Shown here piece by piece: positions 1 to 7,053 of a DNA stretch of 12,658 bases (its first letter is position 1; every line of letters begins with the position of its first letter). The notes under the pieces were generated by a model. It worked only from the letters and a program-made list of their open reading frames with translations, did not search any database and was not told the DNA's origin. The stretch is from contig DCCG01000013.1 of assembly GCA_002314145.1 (NCBI GenBank), forward strand, positions 1 through 12,658, read 5' to 3'. The DNA is from Thalassolituus sp. UBA1087 (GTDB lineage Bacteria; Pseudomonadota; Gammaproteobacteria; Pseudomonadales; Oceanobacteraceae). The position numbers and the translations under genes are program-made.

Positions 1-143
1 GATGCCCGGCGAGCGGACAGCGACAGGGATGTCGCACGGGCGCGTGGCCAGGAAAAATCAAGAGAATGAGGATGACGCTCCAGAAAGCGAAAAGCTGGGG
101 GCGGCCCTGCCGGCCAGGGCGGTCCGACGTATCGGATAAGTTC
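1..143. other. GC-rich left-edge region with short hairpins; possible 3' end of an upstream gene
   Basis: No recognisable gene. Several frames stay open from the left edge. One plus-strand frame runs from base 2 to a TAA at 137-139 and encodes a charged 45-residue tail (ending RAVRRIG); another stops at 67-69. Either could be the C-terminus of a gene that enters the window, but neither resembles a family I know. The stretch holds three perfect short inverted repeats: GCGACA-GGGA-TGTCGC at 20-35 (enclosed by GCCCG 4-8 and CGGGC 37-41), GCCCTG-ccggc-CAGGGC at 104-120, and TCCGA-cgta-TCGGA at 123-136. None is followed by a T tract, so they are not standard terminators. They could belong to a structured RNA, to the repeat that follows, or be chance in GC-rich DNA. 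Confidence 0.25.
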
Positions 144-217
144 CCCTGGGAGGCATCAGGCACTGCGGATTTAAAAGTCGTTTACAGAAAGCAGAGTGCT
201 ATCAAACTGTGGGGCAG
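144..217 (+). repeat. 74-bp dispersed repeat, left copy
   Basis: Bases 144-217 match the reverse complement of 12585-12658 at 71 of 74 positions. The mismatches are single substitutions at 168, 188 and 214, with no gaps. Similarity stops abruptly after the CAG at 215-217. Beyond base 144 the other copy runs off the window, so the real element may be longer. Inside it, TAAA-agtcg-TTTA (172-184) sits within a bulged outer stem formed by GCACTGC and GCAGAGTGC. The copy begins 27 bases downstream of the yaiL stop codon, on that gene's 3' side. No open frame is shared convincingly: two of the three substitutions would change residues in the one frame open in both copies. It reads as a non-coding intergenic repeat. 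Confidence 0.85.
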
Positions 218-251
218 TGGTGGCAGTGTTACCGATTTTGCTGCCTACCAC
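217..251 (-). terminator. hairpin overlapping the yaiL stop codon (terminator-like, no T tract)
   Basis: GTGGTGGCAG (217-226) pairs with CTGCCTACCAC (241-251), leaving one bulged base and a 14-base loop. The hairpin covers the yaiL stop codon at 245-247. On the minus strand it is followed by a GC-rich stretch, not by T residues, so it is not a canonical intrinsic terminator. It may still stabilise the 3' end of the purE-purK-yaiL transcript. Confidence 0.25.
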
Positions 252-802
252 ATCAGATCGTCGGGAATCTGATACGCCGCGTAAGGATCATCCTCATCCA
301 TATCGCCATGGGTGCTTTCCGCGATCAGGATAAAATAGTCTTCATCCCGCTGACGTATTTTTTCCGCCACCGGCAGGGGAATAACCGCGTAGTCGCGCTG
401 ACCGGGGACTTTTTCAACACGGATAATCGCCAGCTGGCCACGGCTCAGCCGGTCCCAGACCGCCTGGTCTACATACAGTTGTTTTACTTTTTTGCCATCA
501 ACAAACTGATATTTGATATCGGCCTGTTCGCTTTCCACCGCATTGGTCAGAATTAACTGGCGGATCTGCGCAGCAATGGCTTTTTTCTGGGCTTCTGTTT
601 CTTTCTGGCGGTTCAGCTCGCGGTCACGGGCGGCTTTTTCTTTGCGCGCGGTCTCCGCTTTCTGTTTGGCACTGTCCAGCTCATTATCCTGGCCGGTGCG
701 TTGCAGATGATCCTGTTTTTTCAGATCTTTTGCCGCTTTCTTTGCTTTCTTTTTGTCGACCAGTCCGGCGGCAAGCAGTTGGTCCTGTAATGACTTAGCC
801 AT
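245..802 (-). CDS. yaiL: DUF2058 / YaiL family protein
   Basis: This 185-residue protein matches the gammaproteobacterial YaiL family, sometimes labelled nucleoprotein/polynucleotide-associated; no precise biochemical role is established. It starts MAKSLQDQLLAAGLV. A highly charged Lys/Glu/Gln-rich helix, probably coiled coil, spans about residues 17-80. A small C-terminal domain follows (about 95-165), and the acidic tail DEDDPYAAYQIPDDLMW is nearly the same as in the E. coli protein. The ATG at 802 was chosen because GAGGAA lies about six bases upstream and the protein then begins as its relatives do; an in-frame ATG at 829 would overlap purK and lacks this support. Only 10 bases separate it from the purK stop, so it is almost certainly the last gene of the purE-purK operon. 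The cytoplasmic, nucleic-acid-related role is family-level inference. Confidence 0.93.
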   Translation of the reverse strand: MAKSLQDQLLAAGLVDKKKAKKAAKDLKKQDHLQRTGQDNELDSAKQKAETARKEKAARDRELNRQKETEAQKKAIAAQIRQLILTNAVESEQADIKYQFVDGKKVKQLYVDQAVWDRLSRGQLAIIRVEKVPGQRDYAVIPLPVAEKIRQRDEDYFILIAESTHGDMDEDDPYAAYQIPDDLMW

Positions 803-812
803 GGCAGATTCC

Positions 813-1883
813 TCAGACTTTCCAGACACCGTCAGGAATTAAACCTGACAGCTCAGAAATGGTGTTATCACGTTGTTCCACGCTGTCGGCCACCACAGTG
901 ACATGGCCGAGTTTGCGTGCCGGGCGCGCTTCTTTTCCGTAAGAGTGGCGGAAGGCATTGCTGATGTTTTCAGCTTTTTCCGCCGGGCCTTCATCGCTGA
1001 TCACATTGATCATGGCGACAGCATTATATTTGGCTGTGGTAGCACCCAGTTCTCGTCCGGCAATGGCCAGCATGTGGTTGCGGAACTGGCTGGTCTCGGC
1101 GCCTTCGATGGACCAGTGACCGGAGTTGTGCACCCGGGGGGCAACTTCATTGGCAACCAGTCCGGAATCAGTTTCAAACAGTTCCAGGGTGATGGTGCCG
1201 ACGTAATCCAGACTGTCCGCCAGCTGGCGGATGTAGTGTTCTGCCTGGGCGGCTTTGTCGGCACTCAGACCAGCGCAGGGGTACAGCGAATAACGCAGAA
1301 TACCTTCGTGGTGAACATTTTCGGTCATCGGCCAGACCACCATGTTGCCGTGCACATCGCGGCTGGCAATGACGGACGTTTCACGGCTGAAGCTGACAAA
1401 GGCCTCGGCGATTAATTCGCGGTTGCCAATAGCCTGCCAGGCGGGCTCGGCATCATCGGCACTGCGCAGGACGTACTGACCTTTGCCATCGTAGCCTTCG
1501 GTGGTGGTTTTCAGCACAATGGGCAGCCCCAGCTGCTCAACCGCCTGTTTGACATCGTCGAGGGAATTCACGGCACAGAATTCTGCTGTCGCAATACCGG
1601 CTGCGCGCAGGGCGTTCTTTTCCAGCAGACGGTTCTGAAAGGTTTTCAGCGCCTTCAGACTGGGGAAGAGTTTGTCAGCCACGGGTTCCAGACGGGCAAC
1701 AATCGGCGCCGGGATATTTTCGGTTTCGTACGATACGCGGTCGACGCTGGCCAGAAAGGTATCCAGTGCAGCGTCGCTGTGAGCGCGCAGGTCATACAGG
1801 GAAACCTCCAGATCTGTGAGGTCCCGAATACTGTCCAGGGCCATCTGGCCAAGCTGACCATTTCCCAGAATACCGATTTTCAT
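813..1883 (-). CDS. purK: N5-carboxyaminoimidazole ribonucleotide synthase
   Basis: PurK is a cytoplasmic ATP-grasp enzyme of de novo purine synthesis. It uses ATP and bicarbonate to convert 5-aminoimidazole ribonucleotide to N5-CAIR, which PurE then rearranges. The 356-residue length is normal. The N-terminus has the nucleotide-fold motif MKIGILGNGQLGQM. SYETENIP lies at about 51-58. The ATP-grasp core contains KTTTEGYDGKGQ (125-136) and IAEAFVSFSRE (158-168). The metal and substrate region NEVAPRVHNSGHWSIEGA is at 245-262. The start at 1883 has a purine-rich GAGAGAAA upstream. It lies 38 bases after purE and 10 bases before yaiL, consistent with one transcript. No defect was seen. Confidence 0.98.
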   Translation of the reverse strand: MKIGILGNGQLGQMALDSIRDLTDLEVSLYDLRAHSDAALDTFLASVDRVSYETENIPAPIVARLEPVADKLFPSLKALKTFQNRLLEKNALRAAGIATAEFCAVNSLDDVKQAVEQLGLPIVLKTTTEGYDGKGQYVLRSADDAEPAWQAIGNRELIAEAFVSFSRETSVIASRDVHGNMVVWPMTENVHHEGILRYSLYPCAGLSADKAAQAEHYIRQLADSLDYVGTITLELFETDSGLVANEVAPRVHNSGHWSIEGAETSQFRNHMLAIAGRELGATTAKYNAVAMINVISDEGPAEKAENISNAFRHSYGKEARPARKLGHVTVVADSVEQRDNTISELSGLIPDGVWKV

Positions 1884-1921
1884 GTGCGTGTTTCTCTCTG
1901 GTTGATGTGTACGCAGCGGCT

Positions 1922-2416
1922 TTACAGTGCGCTGCGCGGATCAGGTTCGGATAATACGGTGTCGGTCTGAGTCTGTCGGAACTCGTCGATTCTGCCCAGC
2001 AGCTGTTCGTCTGCCGTGGCCAGAATCTGGGCCGCCAGCAGACCGGCATTTTTGGCCCCGGCATCGCCAATGGCCAGGGTACCCACGGCGACACCACCCG
2101 GCATCTGCGCGATGGATAACAGCGAATCCAGACCGTTCAAGGCACGGGATTTGACCGGCACGCCAAGCACCGGCAGGGAAGTCTGGGAGGCACACATACC
2201 AGGCAGATGCGCGGCGCCGCCGGCACCGGCAATAATTACCTTGAGACCACGGGACTGGGCCGTTTTGGCGTAATCGAACAGCAGGTCCGGCGTGCGGTGT
2301 GCTGAGACGACTTTGACTTCATAGGCGACGCCCAGCTTATCCAGCATCTCAGCTGCGTGTTGCATGGTGGGCCAGTCGCTTTTGGAGCCCATGATGATTC
2401 CAACCTTCGCGGTCAT
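1922..2416 (-). CDS. purE: N5-carboxyaminoimidazole ribonucleotide mutase (class I PurE)
   Basis: PurE moves the carboxylate of N5-CAIR to carbon to give CAIR, the step after PurK. The 164-residue protein has the class I signatures: GSKSDW at 10-15, SAHRTP at 38-43 (its His corresponds to the catalytic His45 of E. coli PurE), GAGGAAHLPG at 64-73, and MPGGVAVGTLAIG at 105-117. Two in-frame ATGs are available, at 2422 and 2416. The second is preferred because GAGG then sits eight bases upstream; from the first the gap would be only two. The choice changes the protein by two residues. It is the first gene of the purE-purK-yaiL operon, with a candidate extended -10 promoter about 95 bases upstream and no obvious PurR palindrome in the leader. 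Confidence 0.97.
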   Translation of the reverse strand: MTAKVGIIMGSKSDWPTMQHAAEMLDKLGVAYEVKVVSAHRTPDLLFDYAKTAQSRGLKVIIAGAGGAAHLPGMCASQTSLPVLGVPVKSRALNGLDSLLSIAQMPGGVAVGTLAIGDAGAKNAGLLAAQILATADEQLLGRIDEFRQTQTDTVLSEPDPRSAL

Positions 2417-2455
2417 CGGCATATCCTCGTTTTAATACCGTGCGGTACACAGGCG

Positions 2456-2483
2456 GCCCGTTGACCTGGGGTTAACGTCGGGC
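2456..2483 (-). promoter_or_regulatory. inverted repeat in the purE leader
   Basis: Read on the minus strand, GCCCG and CGGGC form the base of a hairpin. Imperfect inner pairing of TTAACC with GGTCAA closes on a CCA loop. It lies between the candidate purE promoter and the start codon. A second short dyad, TACCG-N2-CGGTA, lies at 2436-2447. There is no T tract and no match to the PurR operator, so any regulatory role is a guess. Confidence 0.2.
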
Positions 2484-2510
2484 AGCGGCCTGCGCTGAAG
2501 AAAGCGGCGC

Positions 2511-2519
2511 ATTCTAGCA
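2511..2519 (-). promoter_or_regulatory. candidate extended -10 promoter for purE-purK-yaiL
   Basis: The minus strand reads TGCTAGAAT, a TGn extended -10 followed by TAGAAT (five of six matches to TATAAT). The -35 region about 17 bases upstream is weak, as is common for extended -10 promoters. Transcription would start near 2504, giving a leader of about 88 bases before the purE start. Confidence 0.5.
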
Positions 2520-2591
2520 CAAGGTGCAGAAGAGAATCAGTCCTGCAGAGGAAAGCCGGGCCGCCAGCCGCGATGGCGTGAATTGTCCTTA

Positions 2592-2605
2592 TTGATTTGC
2601 ATAAA
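2592..2605. promoter_or_regulatory. FNR/Anr-like box upstream of the PAS kinase
   Basis: TTGAT-TTGC-ATAAA matches the FNR/Anr consensus TTGAT-N4-ATCAA at nine of ten defined positions. It is centred about 82 bases before the kinase start codon and 28 bases upstream of the candidate -35. The surrounding DNA is AT-rich, so a near match by chance is quite possible. It is recorded because the downstream gene has a FixL-like PAS domain. Confidence 0.25.
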
Positions 2606-2619
2606 ATTGGTAATTCCAT

Positions 2620-2648
2620 TTGAAATGTGGGGAATCGGTGCATACAGT
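2620..2648 (+). promoter_or_regulatory. candidate sigma-70 promoter for the hybrid kinase
   Basis: TTGAAA (2620-2625), a 17-base spacer and TACAGT (2643-2648) give four of six matches in each box. It would place transcription start near 2655, about 25 bases before the ATG. The leader AT-rich tract at 2659-2670 contains another TATAAA-like hexamer without a good -35. Confidence 0.3.
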
Positions 2649-2679
2649 TGAGATACTTATAAATAAATAAAGGCGGATT

Positions 2680-5001
2680 ATGGCTAATCCGTTCTGCGCA
2701 GCTGTTGAGCAGGGGTCACTAAGGGATATGACAGGTATCTATGGACGTGTACGTCAGGTCGTCACCGGACTTACACCAAAGACAGGGAGTGAACTTTATC
2801 AGGTCGTGTTTGATACGGCCGTTGCAGGGATTGTGACGATTGATTCATCCGGCAGGATTCTCGCCTGTAATCCGGGGTTATGCCTCATGTTCGGCTATCA
2901 GACTGAGGAATTGATTGGTGCCGATGTGAGCCAGCTGATGGAGGCGGAACATGCGCAGCACCATCAGGGATATATTGAACGTTATCTGCGTACCGGTGAC
3001 GCGGGGGTTATGGGCAAGGGCCGGGAAGTGATCGGACGGCGCAAGTCCGGTGAGACCTTTCTGCTGCACCTGACGGTATCGGAAATGATGCTGGATGGAG
3101 ACCGCACTTTTACGGCCATCGTCCATGATCTGTCGAAAACCATCAGCGCGCCGGCGGCTCAGCCGCCGCAGCAGCTGGATCATGCCTGGCTGGGTACCGT
3201 GCTGGATTCAACCCCGGCGGCGGTCACCGTGAAAGACATGCAGGGACGCTACCTGCTGGTCAACCGCCGTGCCGAAGAGCTGTTGGGCATGAGCCCTAAG
3301 CAATTACTCGGGCGCCGTGACAGCGACATCTTTCCCGATGTCTGGGCACACAGTGAAGAACGTGCTGATGCCGAAACCATAAGATCAGAATCGCCCTGTA
3401 TGTTTGTTGAGCCGTTTCTGCGCCATGACGAGCAACAGCAGCCGGTGAGTCTGTTGATGAATAAAAACCTGCTGAAAGATTCCGCCGGGCGGGGGATGGG
3501 TATTGTCTCTATTATTCTGGACGTCTCATCGTTGCCGGCCATGGGGACATCCGCTTCAGCTCCCGGAGCGGAATTGCTGAATGCCTTGCCGGAGCCGGTT
3601 GCCTTTATTTCTGACAACGGCCAGGTTCTGCAGGCCAATGAAATGTACGCTGGCCGTTTTGGTATGCAGGCTGAATCCATTGCCGGTGTCAGCATTGAAT
3701 TACTGGAATCCCCGTCGTTGGTAACTGCGGTTAATAAGCTGCTGCGTGCCGGTGCACGGCCGCCACAACGCATCCGCGATGGTGACTGGCTGCTGGATAT
3801 ACGTCTGCAAAAACTGTCGAATGGGCCGGTGATTATGATCCGTGGCAGCAAAAATGAAGATCTGGTGTATCCCGACGCCGTTCAGTCCGGCCAGAACCTG
3901 CGCTTTATCCGTTCCCTCAGTCATGAGTTGCGTACGCCACTTAATGCCGTGATTGGCTTCAGTCAGCTGTTGCGTCCGGATCTGAGTGGTGATGATCAGC
4001 TGGAATCCATCAATATGATCGAGAATGCCGGCCGCCATCTGTTATCCCTGGTGGATCAGGTGCTGGATCTGATTAACGTGGATTCCGGTGATCTGCCATT
4101 GCAGAAAGAACCTTTGCCGTTAAAAAATCTGGTACGGGACTGCATGAATCTGATTCGTCCCCAGGCACGTGTCCGCCGCATTGCCATTCATCTTTATTGT
4201 GCTGCAGAAACGCCCTGGGTTGTGGCTGACCCGCTGCGCTGTAAACAGATTCTGCTTAATCTCTTATCCAACGCCGTCAAATATAATCGCGAAGGCGGTG
4301 AAATCAGCGTCTATATCAACCCCATTGAAGGTCGCATAAAAACCTGTATTACCGATCAGGGTGAAGGGCTGAGCGCTGACAAGCTGGCCCGATTATTTAC
4401 GCCGTTTGAGCGCTTCAGTGCCGCCGGCAAAGATATTGACGGTAATGGTCTGGGGTTAACCATCAGTAAATTACTGGCGGAACAGATGCAGGGCACATTA
4501 ACTGCCAGCAGTGTGGAAGGTGAAGGCAGTACGTTCTGTCTGGAGTTACCGCAGGCGACTCCGCAATATATTGTCGGGCCAGACGACGATGTCCGTGCAG
4601 AGCACCATAAAATCCGTTCTGACTGCCGCATTTTATACATTGAAGATAACCCGGCCAGCGCCCGCTTTGTGGAACGTGGCTTTAAAAAACTCCATAAGGT
4701 GGAGGTAAAAGTAGCCGACAACGGTTATCGCGGACTGGATATGGCGGCCAGGGAAAAACCGGAAGTGATCCTGCTGGATATGGAGTTGCCGGATATTCAT
4801 GGCATGGAAGTATTAAAGAAACTGCGTGCTATCCCGGAGCTGGCCAGGGCGCGGATTTATGGCGTGAGCGCGGATGCGTTAAGTTACACCGGCGGCGATA
4901 TCCAGGATGCCGGGCTGGACGGTTACCTGACCAAGCCGTTTGATCTGTCTGCGCTGGGCGACATGATTGAATGCCCGCAGCAGGGCGGGATGGCCGGATA
5001 A
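2680..5001 (+). CDS. soluble hybrid histidine kinase, PAS(FixL-like)-PAS-PAS-HisKA-HATPase-REC
   Basis: This 773-residue sensor kinase has no signal peptide or membrane segment and is probably cytoplasmic. PAS1 (about 36-152) is FixL-like. PAS2 (about 166-285) and a shorter PAS3 (about 295-388) follow. The HisKA H-box SHELRTPLNAVIGF places the phospho-acceptor at His415. The ATPase domain has the N box LLNLLSNAVKYN (Asn531), G1 DQGEG (559-563), the F box FTPFERF and G2 GNGLGL (588-593). The C-terminal receiver has Glu655/Asp656, acceptor Asp700, Ser730 and Lys752, so it looks active. In PAS1, His95, Arg101 and Arg115 align with the FixL haem ligand His200, Arg206 and distal Arg220, suggesting a haem-based gas sensor; this is inferred by eye. 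The start has a GGCGGA ribosome site. No response regulator or HPt partner lies nearby, so its output is unknown. Confidence 0.95.
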   Translation: MANPFCAAVEQGSLRDMTGIYGRVRQVVTGLTPKTGSELYQVVFDTAVAGIVTIDSSGRILACNPGLCLMFGYQTEELIGADVSQLMEAEHAQHHQGYIERYLRTGDAGVMGKGREVIGRRKSGETFLLHLTVSEMMLDGDRTFTAIVHDLSKTISAPAAQPPQQLDHAWLGTVLDSTPAAVTVKDMQGRYLLVNRRAEELLGMSPKQLLGRRDSDIFPDVWAHSEERADAETIRSESPCMFVEPFLRHDEQQQPVSLLMNKNLLKDSAGRGMGIVSIILDVSSLPAMGTSASAPGAELLNALPEPVAFISDNGQVLQANEMYAGRFGMQAESIAGVSIELLESPSLVTAVNKLLRAGARPPQRIRDGDWLLDIRLQKLSNGPVIMIRGSKNEDLVYPDAVQSGQNLRFIRSLSHELRTPLNAVIGFSQLLRPDLSGDDQLESINMIENAGRHLLSLVDQVLDLINVDSGDLPLQKEPLPLKNLVRDCMNLIRPQARVRRIAIHLYCAAETPWVVADPLRCKQILLNLLSNAVKYNREGGEISVYINPIEGRIKTCITDQGEGLSADKLARLFTPFERFSAAGKDIDGNGLGLTISKLLAEQMQGTLTASSVEGEGSTFCLELPQATPQYIVGPDDDVRAEHHKIRSDCRILYIEDNPASARFVERGFKKLHKVEVKVADNGYRGLDMAAREKPEVILLDMELPDIHGMEVLKKLRAIPELARARIYGVSADALSYTGGDIQDAGLDGYLTKPFDLSALGDMIECPQQGGMAG

Positions 5002-5014
5002 CCTGGCACCGGCA

Positions 5015-5050
5015 GCGGTTAATGGCATCTTAATGGCGGCCATTGACCGC
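5015..5050. terminator. 12-bp hairpin between convergent genes
   Basis: GCGGTTAATGGC (5015-5026) pairs with GCCATTGACCGC (5039-5050), one pair being a T-G wobble, around a 12-base loop. It sits in the 62-base gap between the stop of the kinase and the stop of the acyl-CoA synthetase, where a shared bidirectional terminator is expected. Neither strand carries a T tract after the stem, so it may act as a transcript-end stabiliser or weak terminator. TTAATGGC occurs twice here (5019-5026 and 5030-5037). Confidence 0.4.
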
Positions 5051-5063
5051 TTGCGCTGGCGGC

Positions 5064-6938
5064 TCAGAAACTGATCCGGCCGGCATCAATATCCTGCCAG
5101 AGACTGTCTGTCAGCGGCTCATAGTCTGTTTGTCCGGCCGCCAGATACATAACAGGAACGGCCACCTTATCCAGGTGGTAAGCATCATTTTTTAATTCAA
5201 CTTTACGGTATTTAAAGGTACCGGTAATTTCCTCCTGCGGTTGCAGACGAATGAAAACCGGCACCGCATAGGCCGGTAATTTTTCCCGCAGGTGGCGGGT
5301 AAGGGAAGACCAGTCAGGCTGATAACCTGGCTTCATCGTCAGTGCCGCCATGCCGGCACGGCCATCGGTATGCGGAATTTCCACACCGTATACCACGGCG
5401 TGTTCCACACCGGGAAATTCCATTAAAATGGATTCCACTTCCGTGGTGGCAACATTTTCACCTTTCCAGCGGAAGGTATCACCCAGCCGGTCGGCAAAGG
5501 CAACATGTTTATAGCCCTGATTAATAACCAGGTCACCGGTGTTAAACCAGCAGTCGCCTTTTTTGAATACATCACGGAACAGCTTTTTGTTACTGGCTTC
5601 TTCATCGGTGTAGCCGTCGAACGGCTGTTTATCGTTTACCTCAGTAATCAGCAGGCCTGAGTGACCTTTTTTGACAGGCTCCATAAAGCCTTTGTCATTT
5701 CTGACCGGCTGATCACTTTCAATGTCGTAGGCGACGATATTGTATGACAGCGGGCAGATACCGGCGGTCTGGTCCAGGTTGAGCGCATTGGTAAACACCA
5801 GATTGCATTCGCTGGCACCATAAAATTCATTAACGTGATGTATGCCAAAACGTTGTTTAAATTCCATCCAGATATCGGCGCGCAGGCCATTACCGATAAT
5901 GACGCGGATATTATGCCGGCGGTCTTTATCGGTTGGCTGGGTATTGAGCAGGTAGCGGCACAGCTCACCGATATAACAGAAACCTGTGGCGCCGTGTTCG
6001 CGTATCTCATCCCAGAAACGCGACACACTGAATTTACGTGAGATAGCAATGCAGGCGCCGGCTCCCAGCACCGCAGCCAGTGATACCGTCAGCGCATTAT
6101 TGTGATACAGCGGCAGGCTGACATACAACACATCGTGTTTATTCAGACGCATGGATGCCAGCCCCATGCCCGCCATGGATTTAAACCAGCGGTAGTGGCT
6201 CATTACTGACGCTTTGGGTAATCCGGTTGTACCCGAGGTGAAAATGTAATAACAGGGCTGGTGCATACGCACTTCACGGGTGGTGGTCGGATTATTATCC
6301 GGCATACCGGTAATGGCATCATCCAGGTTCAGATAATGGCCGGGGCATTCGCGCTGACCGGTATCTGCCACATAATACAGCTGCGCTTTCAATGACATTG
6401 GCAGACTGCGTTCAACCGTGGCCATATGATCCAGCATTTCTTCGCCAATCAGCATGACTTTGGGCTGAATCAGATTGATGCTGTGCTCCAGTACTTCGCC
6501 GCGCTGGGAAGTGTTCAGCATCCCGGCGATGGCGCCCAGTTTTACCGTAGCCAGTACTGCGATCAGTGTTTCCGGCCGGTTTTCCAGCATAACACCGACG
6601 CTGTCACCGGCGCGTACGCCCTGAGCCATCAGCAGATGCGCCATGCGGTTCACTTTCTGATTGAGCTCGCGATAGCTCCAGGTGATATCCTGATAACGGA
6701 TTGCAATGTGGCGGGGCTGCAGGGCTGCGTGCTGTTCCAGTAAAAGACCAATGGATTTTTTCTTCTCCGGTTTGGTGGTGATCAGCGCGGTAAGCCCTCT
6801 GAGTGCGATACCGGCTTCCGGCAGGATTGCGACAGCGCCACGCAGGACGTTGAAAAAGGAAACCTGGCGGGGGCTGGCAGACACCGGATTATCGGCCGAA
6901 GAAGAATAACCATCGGCAGAAATAGCTGAACGATTCAT
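5064..6938 (-). CDS. long/very-long-chain acyl-CoA synthetase, FATP (SLC27-like) type
   Basis: This 624-residue adenylate-forming enzyme should activate a fatty acid, or another carboxylic acid, to its CoA thioester with ATP. It has the P-loop YIFTSGTTGLPKA at 231-243, A5 FYGASE at 372-377, A7 WFNTGDL at 464-470, A8 FADRLGDTFRWKGENV from 481, and the adenylation lysine region GTFKYRK at 573-579. The A8 form and the ending YEPLTDSLWQDIDAGRISF mark the FATP/very-long-chain branch, not classical FadD. The N-terminal 60 residues are a family-typical extension with hydrophobic stretches that may bind the membrane. It is the last gene of the minus-strand group, 115 bases after the acyl-CoA dehydrogenase, so it may share that transcript or have its own weak promoter. 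The substrate cannot be read from the sequence. Relatives act on long-chain acids or steroid side chains. Confidence 0.92.
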   Translation of the reverse strand: MNRSAISADGYSSSADNPVSASPRQVSFFNVLRGAVAILPEAGIALRGLTALITTKPEKKKSIGLLLEQHAALQPRHIAIRYQDITWSYRELNQKVNRMAHLLMAQGVRAGDSVGVMLENRPETLIAVLATVKLGAIAGMLNTSQRGEVLEHSINLIQPKVMLIGEEMLDHMATVERSLPMSLKAQLYYVADTGQRECPGHYLNLDDAITGMPDNNPTTTREVRMHQPCYYIFTSGTTGLPKASVMSHYRWFKSMAGMGLASMRLNKHDVLYVSLPLYHNNALTVSLAAVLGAGACIAISRKFSVSRFWDEIREHGATGFCYIGELCRYLLNTQPTDKDRRHNIRVIIGNGLRADIWMEFKQRFGIHHVNEFYGASECNLVFTNALNLDQTAGICPLSYNIVAYDIESDQPVRNDKGFMEPVKKGHSGLLITEVNDKQPFDGYTDEEASNKKLFRDVFKKGDCWFNTGDLVINQGYKHVAFADRLGDTFRWKGENVATTEVESILMEFPGVEHAVVYGVEIPHTDGRAGMAALTMKPGYQPDWSSLTRHLREKLPAYAVPVFIRLQPQEEITGTFKYRKVELKNDAYHLDKVAVPVMYLAAGQTDYEPLTDSLWQDIDAGRISF

Positions 6939-7053
6939 AGTAAAGACCTGTGATGAATTTTTATTATTGATATTTTTTTGCCGTTAAGGGCACACAGTTT
7001 CTGCGCAAAGCATGGCATAAAAAGCAAAGCGGCAGAAGCGGCAATATGTGACG

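Noticed and set aside
144..217. Integron attC site as an explanation of the repeat
   Set aside because: No RYYYAAC or GTTRRRY core pair is present and the flanking genes are core chromosomal genes.
873..1415. 180-residue open frame on the plus strand inside purK
   Set aside because: It is antisense to a clear purK gene, has no recognisable motifs and no ribosome site; it is a frame shadow.
3249..3851. 200-residue minus-strand open frame inside the kinase gene
   Set aside because: It overlaps PAS2 and PAS3 coding sequence and shows no domain of its own.
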